The translations under genes were made by a program, and so were the position numbers. A stretch of 64,000 nt of DNA from positions 12,895,001-12,959,000 of the forward strand of contig WPIO01000001.1 of the NCBI GenBank assembly GCA_009760855.2, given 5' to 3'. Below are positions 21,396 through 33,300 of this stretch, piece after piece; the stretch's first letter is position 1; every line of letters starts with the position of its first letter. The notes below the pieces were generated by a model. That model saw nothing but the letters and a program-made list of their open reading frames with translations. It was not told where the DNA came from and made no database searches. This DNA comes from Cristatella mucedo (taxonomy: Eukaryota; Bryozoa; Phylactolaemata; Cristatellidae).

Positions 21396-24300
21396 CAACG
21401 CCAAGCGGCTGCTCAGCTCTAACCGGATTCTCAGCATACACAGGTGAGTGAGAGGTGGTCCACCAATCGCTGGTCCATTCCCACACGTTGCCGACAATGT
21501 TCTTCAAGCCAAACTTATTCTGGGGCGGAAAAGCGGTCACCTGCAATAAAATTAGTGGCTTGTATTAGCGAGGCTCGCGGCAAGCAGTGCTCGTGGAAAT
21601 GGCAATGACAGCATCAATGGCCTGTGCCAACTCGACCGAGCAGAGGCAGCCTATAGCTAGTTTCTGGTCGAACTTGCGCTAGGGAAATGAGATTGAACCC
21701 CTAATAGATGCACTCCATGGTGCATTTAATTCGGCAAATCGTTCCTTCGGCTCCATTGGCCAGGCCTTAAGCCGAAGTTTAAGGTGCACCTTTGACAACC
21801 GAGGTCCAGATGCTTGCCTTTGACGATCGAGGTCATATGCTCGAACCCTGTGGCATACGTGAAGTGACTGAATAGAGATTCAGTTCTCCTCAGATGCTTT
21901 TCATATGAATTATACTTTTTTATATATTTTATATTGCCCAGCAATGGTGGGATGACAGCTGCCAAGGCTTTTCTGCCTACATAAATCAGGCTTTTGAGTT
22001 TTGAGTCAGCTGACCTTTTCTTTTTATCCTGGATCTCACCACCCCATGGGGTGCCAGGTGCTTCTTGCTCTTAAGGACCCATGCGGTGGGTTTGAGTCAT
22101 GCAGTGGGCGATCCTTTATTGACCACTGCAAGCGTCTGTGATAGCCGATAAAGCTCTTCTTATCTATTTATTTTTAAATATGGGCTGTTGAATCAGCCAA
22201 TCCTTACTTTTTACCTTAATTCCTACAGTCGTCTGAGACTTACAGCAGTTCTATGTCTACTTCAACTTCCTTTGTGTACCTAATCTTGTTCTCTCGGTGT
22301 GTCACTTTCGTCTCTGTACACCCCTTGTCATCTGTCCTGCTCCTTTTTCTACTAATCAGCATACAATCATTGCTGATTAGCATACGTTCCAATTGACAGT
22401 CGCTATGCCGTCCAAGCCTGAACACGTGTATTTATTTAATGACTGGCCAAACACATTAAAGCAAACTGCAATACAAAAATACTTTTTCAATCTGCTCGAC
22501 GTCCTATACTGCAACACAGCCATTGCTCCACAATTGGTTAGTGAGCATACAAGGCTGCATGGATCGATGGCCACCCACCCCGCGACTGCTGGGCACATCA
22601 GTGCCGCAAATAGACATGGCAACGACAGACGAATGCGATGCTTCACCGACGAACACGGGAGGTATGGGTGAGGTCCCAGGCCAGCCTGTGTACGGCAACG
22701 TGGCTGCACAGCAACATAAGCTGCAGTGACACACAGCGATGCAGCTGAACCAAGATTTGAAGTATCGGCTTCTGCATGCATATGGTCACAGGTCAAGTGC
22801 AACAGATCGGAAGCAACATATCGACAGCACAGCTGAGTTCAAGGAAATTCATTTCTATCATGCACAGTTGCCATTTTATAAAATCTCAGCAGTAACTCTT
22901 AGGCTAAGGCTTGATAACAACAATAATAATAACAATAATACATTTGTACAGCACCCTCAGAGAGCTGAATCTCTCTCTAGGTACTTTACGGATGCCCATA
23001 TGTGGAGCCTGACCTGCTAGGCAGCCGAAAATGGCCCTCAGGTGTGTCACAGGTATAATAAATTAACAACACTGCACATAGCTGGCTGCAAAAGCTTCGC
23101 CAGAGGGCCGTGCAGAGTGCACAACTCAGAGCTGTCCTTTGTTAGAGCCTGCATCGTTTGCATCCATCTCAGCAACCAGAAGTGGGGATACTAGTTTAAA
23201 AATGCTTTCCTATTTCAAGTCCAACTTGTAACACAGCAGGGGACCACAACTTGCTGCTGTTACATGCTGCAGCGACACTTGCTGGATCGCATCAGGCACC
23301 CGAGCATGCATGCTGGGGGGGGGGTCAAATGCTTTTTAATCTGGCTGCGGAAGCGCACCTTCCAACCGATCTTCGCGAGATTTCCCACTGAGCAGGCACC
23401 GGGTAGGGTTCATGGCAGGGTTAGGGTTAGCATACGACAGTGCATCGACCGATGGATCACTGTGTAGACAGAGGTCGTCACTCTGGAGCTTGTGCTTGCA
23501 GACTTTTTGCTAAGAGGCCAAGTATAGGAGTGGCTGCCGCAAACCACTTGCTGTTGTCGACTCCATAGGCAATGCATTCATACATTCACGCTAATAACCG
23601 GATGTGAAAGCATCTAGGCGTATGCACGCATGCAGACGAACGTGGACTCACACTTTCTCGAGCGCTCACTAGTGCATTTGTTTGCATGCGCTTCCGGGCA
23701 AAGACTACAATCCGCTGTAGCTAATCGGAAAGGGTGGATTGGCATAAATGCAAACAACTTTTGGAATACAAACACGCAGCACAAGCCTGGGAAAAAATGC
23801 TGGCAAAGAAAGTACACACACACATACAGCGAGCAGTTGATCGTAGCAAAGAAATTGCAAAAACCACTTTGTATGTCATGCAAAAAAGATCAATATTTTT
23901 TGGCTGGGCTAGTATAACTGCATATACGAGTATAAGTGGCACGGCAAAGCAAAGTGAATTTCACCGGTACGAAATTTTGTCTTGCATTATCAAAATAAAT
24001 GATTTCACGAAAAACGGCTTGAATCCTCTCACTAGCACAAGTTTATGGCTCATAGAACAGAAAAAAGGTAAACTAAATGCTAGTTTACTCTAACAGCCTC
24101 ATTTATATAGCAGCAGAAGAGCCTTAACGGCTGTTGGCACCGGTTGCAGTGGGCAATAATTACCAGCAAGCAGCGATATAGAAAGGGCGACTGGGTGCCA
24201 CCCCACCCTCAGTGGGAGGGGGTGCCTTGAGTCATCAGACGACCCGACCGACACAAACTGATCGAGCAGCCAGCCTGCCCCATTGACCCCATCCAACTCA

Positions 24301-27300
24301 ACAACCACCACAGTGCCAGCCAGTCGATCACTCCTCCCTGGGTAGACTCGATTAAAACTGCGATTCTGCCGTGAAGTCTGAAGTTTCTGCACCAGACGGT
24401 TCGACTCCGGAAGCTCTGGCCAACGGCCCAAACGTTTTCGACTTTAGAGCGGACGTTTCGGCTGAAAAGCTGCACAAGCGACCGAGTTGTCCATTCTTGC
24501 AGTCAAAACGTCTGCCCCGGCAGCCGAATCGTCCACCCTCATGGGACAGATAAAAAATACTAGCTGGTTTAACAGCTTCTTTTTGTATAGCAGCAGAAGA
24601 GCCTTGACAGATATCACCACCGCTTGCAGTGGCAATAAAGTATTGCCCAACACTGGATTCGAAACCATGACCTCGTAGCCGAGGACACGAAGAGCAACCA
24701 CCTAACCTGGTGCGTTGTCAGGGAATCATCTGCCCTGACAGTTGGCGACAGAAGCTTTAGCTCTGCAGGTCCTAGACTGTGGAACTCGCTTCCACAATTC
24801 TTATGCAATGACAACTACTCTCCATCTGCCGACTATGGCACATCTTTTTCAGTGGTCCAGAGCTGCTACTTCTATGCCACTCACTACCTCAACTGATCTC
24901 CTGACTCTGCTATGCTTCCCACTTTCTCTTTGTTGCGTGAGACGAAGTCTGTTGGCTACCGAATGCGTACCGAAAGCCGCTTAGGCTGTGAGTGCGCTAT
25001 ACAAAACTCTCCTGCGTAACACCCACATAGTCTTTATGACTTTGTGGAGTTACTGACGGAGATACACTACATTACAGCCAAATTGTAAGCTAGCTGTCTG
25101 AAACATCTGCCTAGTAGATTGAATTGTAAGCTACCGAAACTCCGCCCTAGCCGACATCTGAGGCCGAAATCCCTCAGTACCCTACCGGCTTATTGCGGAG
25201 GGCACTCAGCCAGCTGTCTGCCTAGCTAAAGGCCCCCCACCCAACCCTTGTCCGGAAGCCCACTTCGAAGGCATCTTCGTCACCCGAACGGTCTGACTAG
25301 ATGACTATTCTTTGACTGGTTACTATGAAAGGTCACAAATACCATTACTGCCACAAGAATGCTTTCAAAACGAGAGACCTCCTGTGACACCGGCACGAAA
25401 CCTGGGTGTCCTGTTCCAAAATGACCTGCCAGTAGACGACCACATCAGCTCCACAGTCGTGTCTGCCTATTGTCAGCTATGCGCTCTTGCAAAATTTCGG
25501 TCCTGCTTAGATATTCCATGCATGTGTGACATCCCGACTAGACTTCTGCAAGTAATTACTCACTGGTCTAAGTTCACTGAGGGAGCTATACAAATGCAGT
25601 GTTGCTATTTTTATTATTATTATTGCCTCTTCACCAAAGGACAAATAGTCGATGCAAAACTCGCTAGGTTTATCAGCTTCGACACTAGGCTTATCAAAAC
25701 ATCCAAAATATTGGAAAAACATTGGAACAAAGGCAAACATCGGCAAAATTTTCGGCAATCACACTGGCAACCGAGCAGCCACAAAAAAAGCAGTGCACTG
25801 AGCCTTAGTTAGAAAATCTCTGGGTCCTTCAACTCGGCTGCACTCTTCGGTGCGTGCGCCGGCTACTCGGTGGCCCTTTTGTGATTGTCAGCCAGTCGAA
25901 TCGTGCTGTCGACTCATACTGGCGATTCTTCCCTAAGACCTGTTCTGGGAAATTGACAGGCCGCTGGTGGTGCTTAGGGAGAAACTGCAGTCAGCCACCA
26001 GCTCCCCTCCCCAGCCCAGTGACGGTATCACAGAGAGATCAGCTCTCGATAGAAGGTGCTCCAGAAAATCATTTGGTCCTTTTTTTCGTCGGCGTCAGTC
26101 AATTCGACCGCCACCGAGGGCAAAGATGTCTACGCTGGATTGCAAACAGCCAAGCACAGCAGCCACATTCGCATTCGCCTTCCGCGAGAGGCGCACAATC
26201 CGAATGTCCACCGAACGAATTTCCCCTAGCAGACACGGCTGCTCATGGCGGGCATGCCTGCGCCGGCCACCGGGCTGACGGCTGCTTGCTAGCTAGCTTC
26301 CTTCGGCGAGTCGGCCGGAGCCTGCGATCGCGAGTGTTCCACCCTACCGGAGCCGTCCCTGCATAGCCGTCGTCTGCTGAGTTCTCGTCGGGGAAGCGAC
26401 CTTGCCAGATGTTCATCCAGTGCTCGCCTCCTCTCGGCCTCTCGCTGTTGCCCCACGGCATCAGACGATCGCTCAGCCCGCCTCGGCACGCCAGCTCCCA
26501 CTCGGCCTCGGTGGGTAGCCGCTTGCCGGCCCACTGGCAGTAAGCCACCGCGTCAGTCCACGACACGTGTACCACGGGGTGGTCCATGCTGCAGCCGGAA
26601 ATGCAACACGTTTCGAAGTAGCACCACGCACGTCAAAGGCACTCACTTGATGCTGCCCCGGATTACACCGGTGCGAGGCCCCACTGCCACGCAGCAGCTA
26701 CGGTCGGCGTGAGGAAGTTGCAACTTTAGCGCTCGATGGCCCATAGCTGTGGCAGTTGTGGCAACAGCGAGCAGACGACGCGGGACGCAATGGCAAGCTA
26801 CCTCGTCAAAGAGTGACATCGAAGCCAAACAACGCTTGCCAACGACTCGAGCAGCCACTCAGCCCCCCCCCCCCGTTGTACAACTCTGCTTTTGCCGGTT
26901 GCACACGCACGATGCAATTCGCCGTGAGAAAGCATGCGGCGATGCAGTACCATCCCTCGGCCGCTGGTTGGAGTGCGGCGCAGTGCAAAGCAACAGTGCT
27001 GGAGGGCAGCGGGTGCATCGGTGGCCGCGCTAGCGAATGAGCAAGCAGCAGTCTGCTAGGTCTGAGCCGCCGAGGACACGCTGCTACTTACCGTCTGTCT
27101 ATCGACGAGTCGAGACCTTCTGGATGCCGCCAGCTGGCACCTTTCACCGGAAGCCACCAGGGTGCTGCGGCTACCTTAAAAAGTGTGTGTCAGAACAAAT
27201 GCCAAGCTGCAGAGACAAGCATGGAAACTCGGATGCAGCGAACAGAGGATGCACTAGCCTACCCCACACAAGCTTCCGTACATGCATTGGCAGTGGCTCA

Positions 27301-30300
27301 TGATGACACGTGCCCCCTCTCTCGTCTTTCTCCGCCTCCCTGTCCGGCTCTTCCACTGCCTCTCTCTCTCCCACTGCCTCTCTCTCTCCCACTGCCTCTC
27401 TCTCTCTCTCACTGCCTCTCTCTCTGTCTCTGCCTCTGCCTCCGCCTCCGCCTCTGTCTGTCCGTCCGTCCGTCTCTCTCTCTCTCTCTCTCTCCCTCTC
27501 TCTCTGCCCTCAGAGCTTTCTCGGTGTTCTCGATCGTTCACAGAGGTACGGGTGGCCAAAAAGCGATACCCGACTCACTCAATCAACTCAAAGCTCCCAT
27601 TTCCCCTATCACGACCTAGCTGGTGAGCGTGCTGGTTTGGCCCAGTGCTTAAGGTGTTGGCCTCGAACCAAGGTCAAGGTGGATGCATTTAATGACCGAG
27701 GTCATGGGCTTGAGCTCCGTGGCAAATGTGAAGCGCCTGAATCGATATGTGGCTCTCTTAGGGTGCTATACAAATGGATTCCATTTTTTTATTTTTTTTT
27801 AAACAAGAAAATAGTCAAATGCCAAGTTGAAAACGAGACATGCTATTGTTGAGTGGGAAAAGGAGCACATGCTTCAGTAAGCCTACGGTGCTAGTGAATC
27901 AGAATTCAACAGCTTATTGTTGAGCCATCGAATCGTCCACAATGTGAAGCATCTGCGCACAAGGACATAAGGTAATGTGTCAATCGTTTTTAAGGTGTCA
28001 TTAAATGGGTCTATCAGGCCATCCGGCTGGTGCCCCTTCAGCTCCTGAGTCATGCCAGGTCGACTTACTAGCCTGCCTACAGCTGGCGAAATACTTGGTA
28101 CACCCTCAACCGTGCGAAAAATAACAAGGAACAGCCCTCCTCCTCCCTCCCCTCAAATTGCCTTACGACAGAGCAAGAGTCGTTCAATCTGAACTCCGAG
28201 ATTCCGGGTTAAAATCCTGTTGACAGTAGAACTCGGTTGACAAGTCAGCGGTGCCTCGTGAGGCACTTGGCATGAGACCGTGACCGACCTGAAGTTGCTC
28301 CAAACATGCTGTCGCACGACCACCACCATCAGCCCTCTCCCGCCCCCGTGAGGCATCACACTCGTGGCTCGGCGACTGGTACTTCCTTCCCTGTGGATAT
28401 GGGCATGAGAACTGCTAGCTAAAATTATCGGAGGCAGATGGTGCATAGCCAGGCTATTCGGCTGGATAAGGCCCCCAAGATTATGATACTGACACGACAT
28501 CCCCTGACTTGATGACATTTAAAAATAAGCTCAAACGCATCTGTATCTCAAAGCATTTACCAGTAACCATATTTGCATGTGGACAATGCAAATGTTGCCT
28601 CTAATATTATCTAATTTCCTATTACGCTTGTTGACACTGTTAATGTTACCACTGAACATTTCATCATGCTTCCTTAACACGACATGTAAAGTGCCTAGAA
28701 ACAGATTACATTCTTTGAAGTAGCTAAGCAAATGTAACATTATTATTATTGTTATTATTACCATATGCACCTAAGTATAAGTCACACCCTAAATTTATGG
28801 ACAAAATTTTTTTCAAAGTTTTTATTGAAAAATATTACTGAATATGTAGCTCTTTTTGTATTAACATAAATTTGCTTTAATCATCACAGTTAGCAAGAAA
28901 TCGTCATCAGTATCACTGCTAACATCCTCATAATCTTCTGCAAAGTTTCCAGTGTCTGAATCGTCACTTTCCTCATAGATTGCATTATCTTCAGTTTCAT
29001 CCAGCATGTTTGAAATTCCCGTCTTCTTGAACGCCTTCACAGTGACTTCTGTTTTGATGCTCTCCCAAACATGTAAAACCTATTCATAAACATGTCAGAT
29101 AATTGGCTGGCTCTCCTCATTCTTCCTACTGGTGTCAAATATAACCTTGCAGTGTATAAGTCACATGTTTGTTTTTTCGAAAAACAGCAAAAAATTGCGA
29201 CCTATACTCATAAAAATACGGTATTATTATTAATATTATTATTGCCCACCCCTTCTTAGCGGTCCTACGATGGCTGGCCAATCAGACAGCGTTTCTCAAA
29301 AAAACAGTCGGTCACCCCCACCCTTGGAATTTGGTAGTGTATGTGGTAGTTAACACTGTTTTTATCGACTGAAGAACAACACTGAAGGCAACGAGAATAC
29401 GGGCTACGTTCAGTTTAAGTTAAGTGCGGGCATGCCACGAGGGGCCACCGGTCCAAGACACCAATAGTGGATCTGGACCCTCTGCTTCCCCCCCCCCTCA
29501 CATGTTAGCAGGCTCGAAGAGCAATGGAGAGGGAAGCAGCAGCAGCAGACAAGCTGGTCCGAGGCAGCAAACGGCTACTCAAGCTACCTCTCACACTGCC
29601 ACTGACGTAGCTCACACGTTCACTTGCTAAAGGTGTATGATTCCGGCTGAGCTCGCACCGAAAGCTAGCGAAGCTTTGAACCGTGAATCAAAGCCCACCT
29701 ACTGCCTGCGTGATGTTCTGAAGCACAGCCTCACTGAGCAGCTTGTCGAAAACAAAGGAATCTCCGAATTTCTCGGCCTGTAATGAAAGTGCAGCAAAGC
29801 TCACGTCGTCGGAAAAAATGTTGGCATGCTGGACAAATGGCCAAGCTGGACAAGTCAAGACACCGTGGATTGCATTATCTCCAGCCACCAACAAACACGA
29901 TCAAACCGCACCGGCAGCTTGTACATCCCCTAACCTACTTTTAAGACCTACTAGGTAAGCTATCCAGACAGCAGAGCAACATGGGTTTGACGCGTATACA
30001 AGTCGGCATTTACTGATTGCTGGAAACACCGTACAATGCGCCGAACAGAATTGCATGCACATAGTCACAGTTGACAAATGAACAAATGCTAGTGACTATC
30101 GATAGTCATTTTTTCTTGCAGGAAAGAAAGCATCAGCAAGTGACAAGCAATGGCCGTCTGTTGGCGACCGGCAGTTGTGTCATATGAATCCTTCCAGTCC
30201 TGTCTACTATGGCTGCAAAGCAAAATTGCAATCAGCTATAGCTGCTGCTTGTCTATATAAAACGTCCTCAGAGTTAACTGCAGAAGTGCATAACTTCGAG

Positions 30301-33300
30301 ATACTTAAGGTAAGCCATTATCCCTTGTGCTAACTTTTTGGAAATTGGAATTGAAGGCCAGCCCTTCAACCACTTGGCCCTGCCTGCAAGCCGACATCAC
30401 AGCCACCGATAGTTCACTTGTCTAGCACCTATTGCAGGCTCTAGTTGGACAGCTTAGCTTGAAACGAATAATAATAATAATAATAATAATGCACTTGATA
30501 AAGCGCCCTCAGAGAACTCAATCTCTCTCTCTCTCTAGGCGCTTTACATTTGCTGCAAAGGGAAATGCAATTGAATGGTGAGTAATATCATGCTTGATAA
30601 ACAAACAAAATGAATAACATGGTTAGGGGTGACATGCACAGGGTCAGCATGCAAATGTGGTTAGTGGCAGCATGCACAGTGTCAGCACGCATAAGCACAA
30701 GAGAGTCTAGTTTCACATTACGACAAACAAAAAAGCTTCTAGGCGTGCTTGCACTTTCAGTGCATCACTACTGCAAAAGTTTCCTTGGCTAGCCTGCTGA
30801 AAGCTACTTTGGGCTTTCTGCTGAGAATGCACAACTTGGCTGCCTCTGACTGGCTTTCCAACCAGGATAGGAGAGCCGGGGAGCTGGCCTCTCAAATCGG
30901 TTGTTGTTCTTGTGTTTTATGCAAAGAACTGAGAGAAAGTGTTGAACAATTTTTCGTCCGATACACGAGCAGCATTATGCCTTCTGCATGTAACTGCTTC
31001 TGCTCTCGTTACTTTCTAGCCGTTAGAAACGACTAATCACTTAAATATGTGTCGGCTGACTGAAGCAGCGCTGGCTGTCACTCCCTGGTCTTCTCTACAT
31101 TAAGTGGAATAATATGAAAACGATAGCAAATCAATTTGATGAATGTTGCAATCAGTGCTTGAGACTTGAGTCGGTGTGCATAGGAAGAAAAGATAAAGGG
31201 TTTTAGAGATTTCAGCAAGAGAAATTTGCATCCACACAGCACCTAGATGTAAAACTAAAACTCGATTTACAAACCTCTATTGTCAGATTTCCTAGCAGAG
31301 AGGTTGGGCGGCTCTGTTCAATGACATCTGGAAAGAGACACGCACGTGCCAGTGTGACCGCACGTACCTAGACCAACCACCAATATTTAAAACATACCAA
31401 TAGACACTAGTCCTAATCGTGACATCCCTATTTTTGTCATCGAAAGGCTGCTCTCTGTCTCAATGCCACTATCTTAAAATTTAGCACCAGAAAATTGCAC
31501 AGAGAGAAATAAAACTAATTAGGGGTCCTCTCAACCCAAGCAGCACGAGTTCTGTGACTAACTGAAACACGAATCAGCATGCACTATAATAATAATAATA
31601 ATAATGTACTTGATAAAGCGCCCTCAGAGAAAACAATCTCTTTCTAGGCGCTTTACATTTGCTGCAAAGGGAAATGCAATTAAATGGTAAGTAAAATCAT
31701 GCTTGAAAAACAAACAAAATGAATAACATGGTTAGGGGTGACATGCACAGGGTCAGCATGCAAATGTGGTTAGTGGCAGCATGCACAGTGTCAGCACGCA
31801 TAAGCACATCGAGGACAAATCACAGGGACCCACTAAATGCTGTCCTAAATAGGTGTGTTTTTAAGTTCCTTTTAAATGTGGTCAGGTCAGGGGATGTTCT
31901 GACGCAGGTCGGGAGGGAGTTCCAGGCTTTGGGAGCATACGAACTAAATGCACGGTCTCCAAAGGATCTGAGGTTTGTACGAGGTATTTCTAGACTGTTG
32001 GATTCCGAAAAGCGGGTGGTACAATGCTTGGCCTGATGGGGGAGTATGTCGGAGAGATAGGCTGGAGCCATAGAATGAAGGGACCTAAAAGTGAGCGACA
32101 AAACCTTGAAGTCAATCCGTTGCTTGACTGGTAGCCAGTGCAGGTCGGCGAGAAGTGGAGTAATGTGGCAACTGCAACGCTCACGACAGACAAGCCTAGC
32201 TGCAGAGTTTTGCACCAGCTGCAATCGCCTGATCACACATGCTGGGAGGCCAGTGAGCAGTGAGTTGCAGAAGTCGAGGCGAGATGTCACGAATGCATGG
32301 ACCAACTTAGACGTGGTATCCTTATCTAAACAAGCCCTAATTTTAGCAATGTTATGAAGCTGAAAATAGGCAGCTTTGACCGTGGAGCTGATATGGTCGT
32401 CTAAAGAGAGGTCGCTTTGGAATATGACACCTAGATTTCGAGCTGTATCGACAGGAGATATGCTGGCAGAGCCAACTTTGAGCGTCAGCCTTTCCAATTT
32501 CTGAATCACACTGGGTTTGCTCATAACTAGTAAGTTAGTTTTGTCATCGTTTAGTTTCATAAAATTTGCTGTCATCCATGTGCGGATGTCATCAATGCAT
32601 GCAGCAAGTGAGTTTAGAGAATTTGAGGTGCTCGAAGGCTGGGAGGGATCGAAGCAAAGGTACAACTGAGTGTCATCCGCATAGAAGTGAAAGCCTAGAT
32701 TGTGCTTGGCAATCACATCAGCAAGAGGGAGAGTATAAACCGTGAAAAGAACCGGACCTAGAACGAAGCCCTGAGGTACTCCATATTTCAGAGGTACCTC
32801 AGATGATCTTTGTCCATTCACGTCAATACTCTGGAGTCTCCCACTGAGATAGGACCTGAACCACTGCAAAGCAGTGCCAGTTATGCCCAGGCGAGATGAG
32901 AGGCGCTCAAGAAGAACTTTGTGGTCGGTGGTATCAAAAGCTGCCGAAAAATCGAGCAAAACAAGCAGAGACACTCTACCCATGTCTGCATTCCTAAGTA
33001 GGTCGTTGTATACCCTAAGTAATGTACTTTATATACTCCAAAAACATACACTAGTGTGCCATTCCAAGCCCCCATAACCACTCACACAGGTGAGTACAGA
33101 CGAAAGATGTTCTGCAAGTGACAATGTAGAATCAGACTAGCATCAGTTGCATCCCTTGGGTGTACATTGACCTTGACAAGTCCCTCGCATAACGAAAATA
33201 ACTTATGCTTGCACACCATCCTCATGTTTGTTCAAACAGCATAATTCCGGCCATCCTCAAGCCCAGGCCTTGGTCTCTGCCTAACAGGTGCATCGCATTG

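Noticed and set aside
23416-23432. Telomere-like TTAGGG units
   Set aside because: Only about two units, no array.
25854-26366. 170-codon plus-strand frame
   Set aside because: Its right part is the antisense shadow of the end of SUMF1 exon 4; it has no motif of its own.
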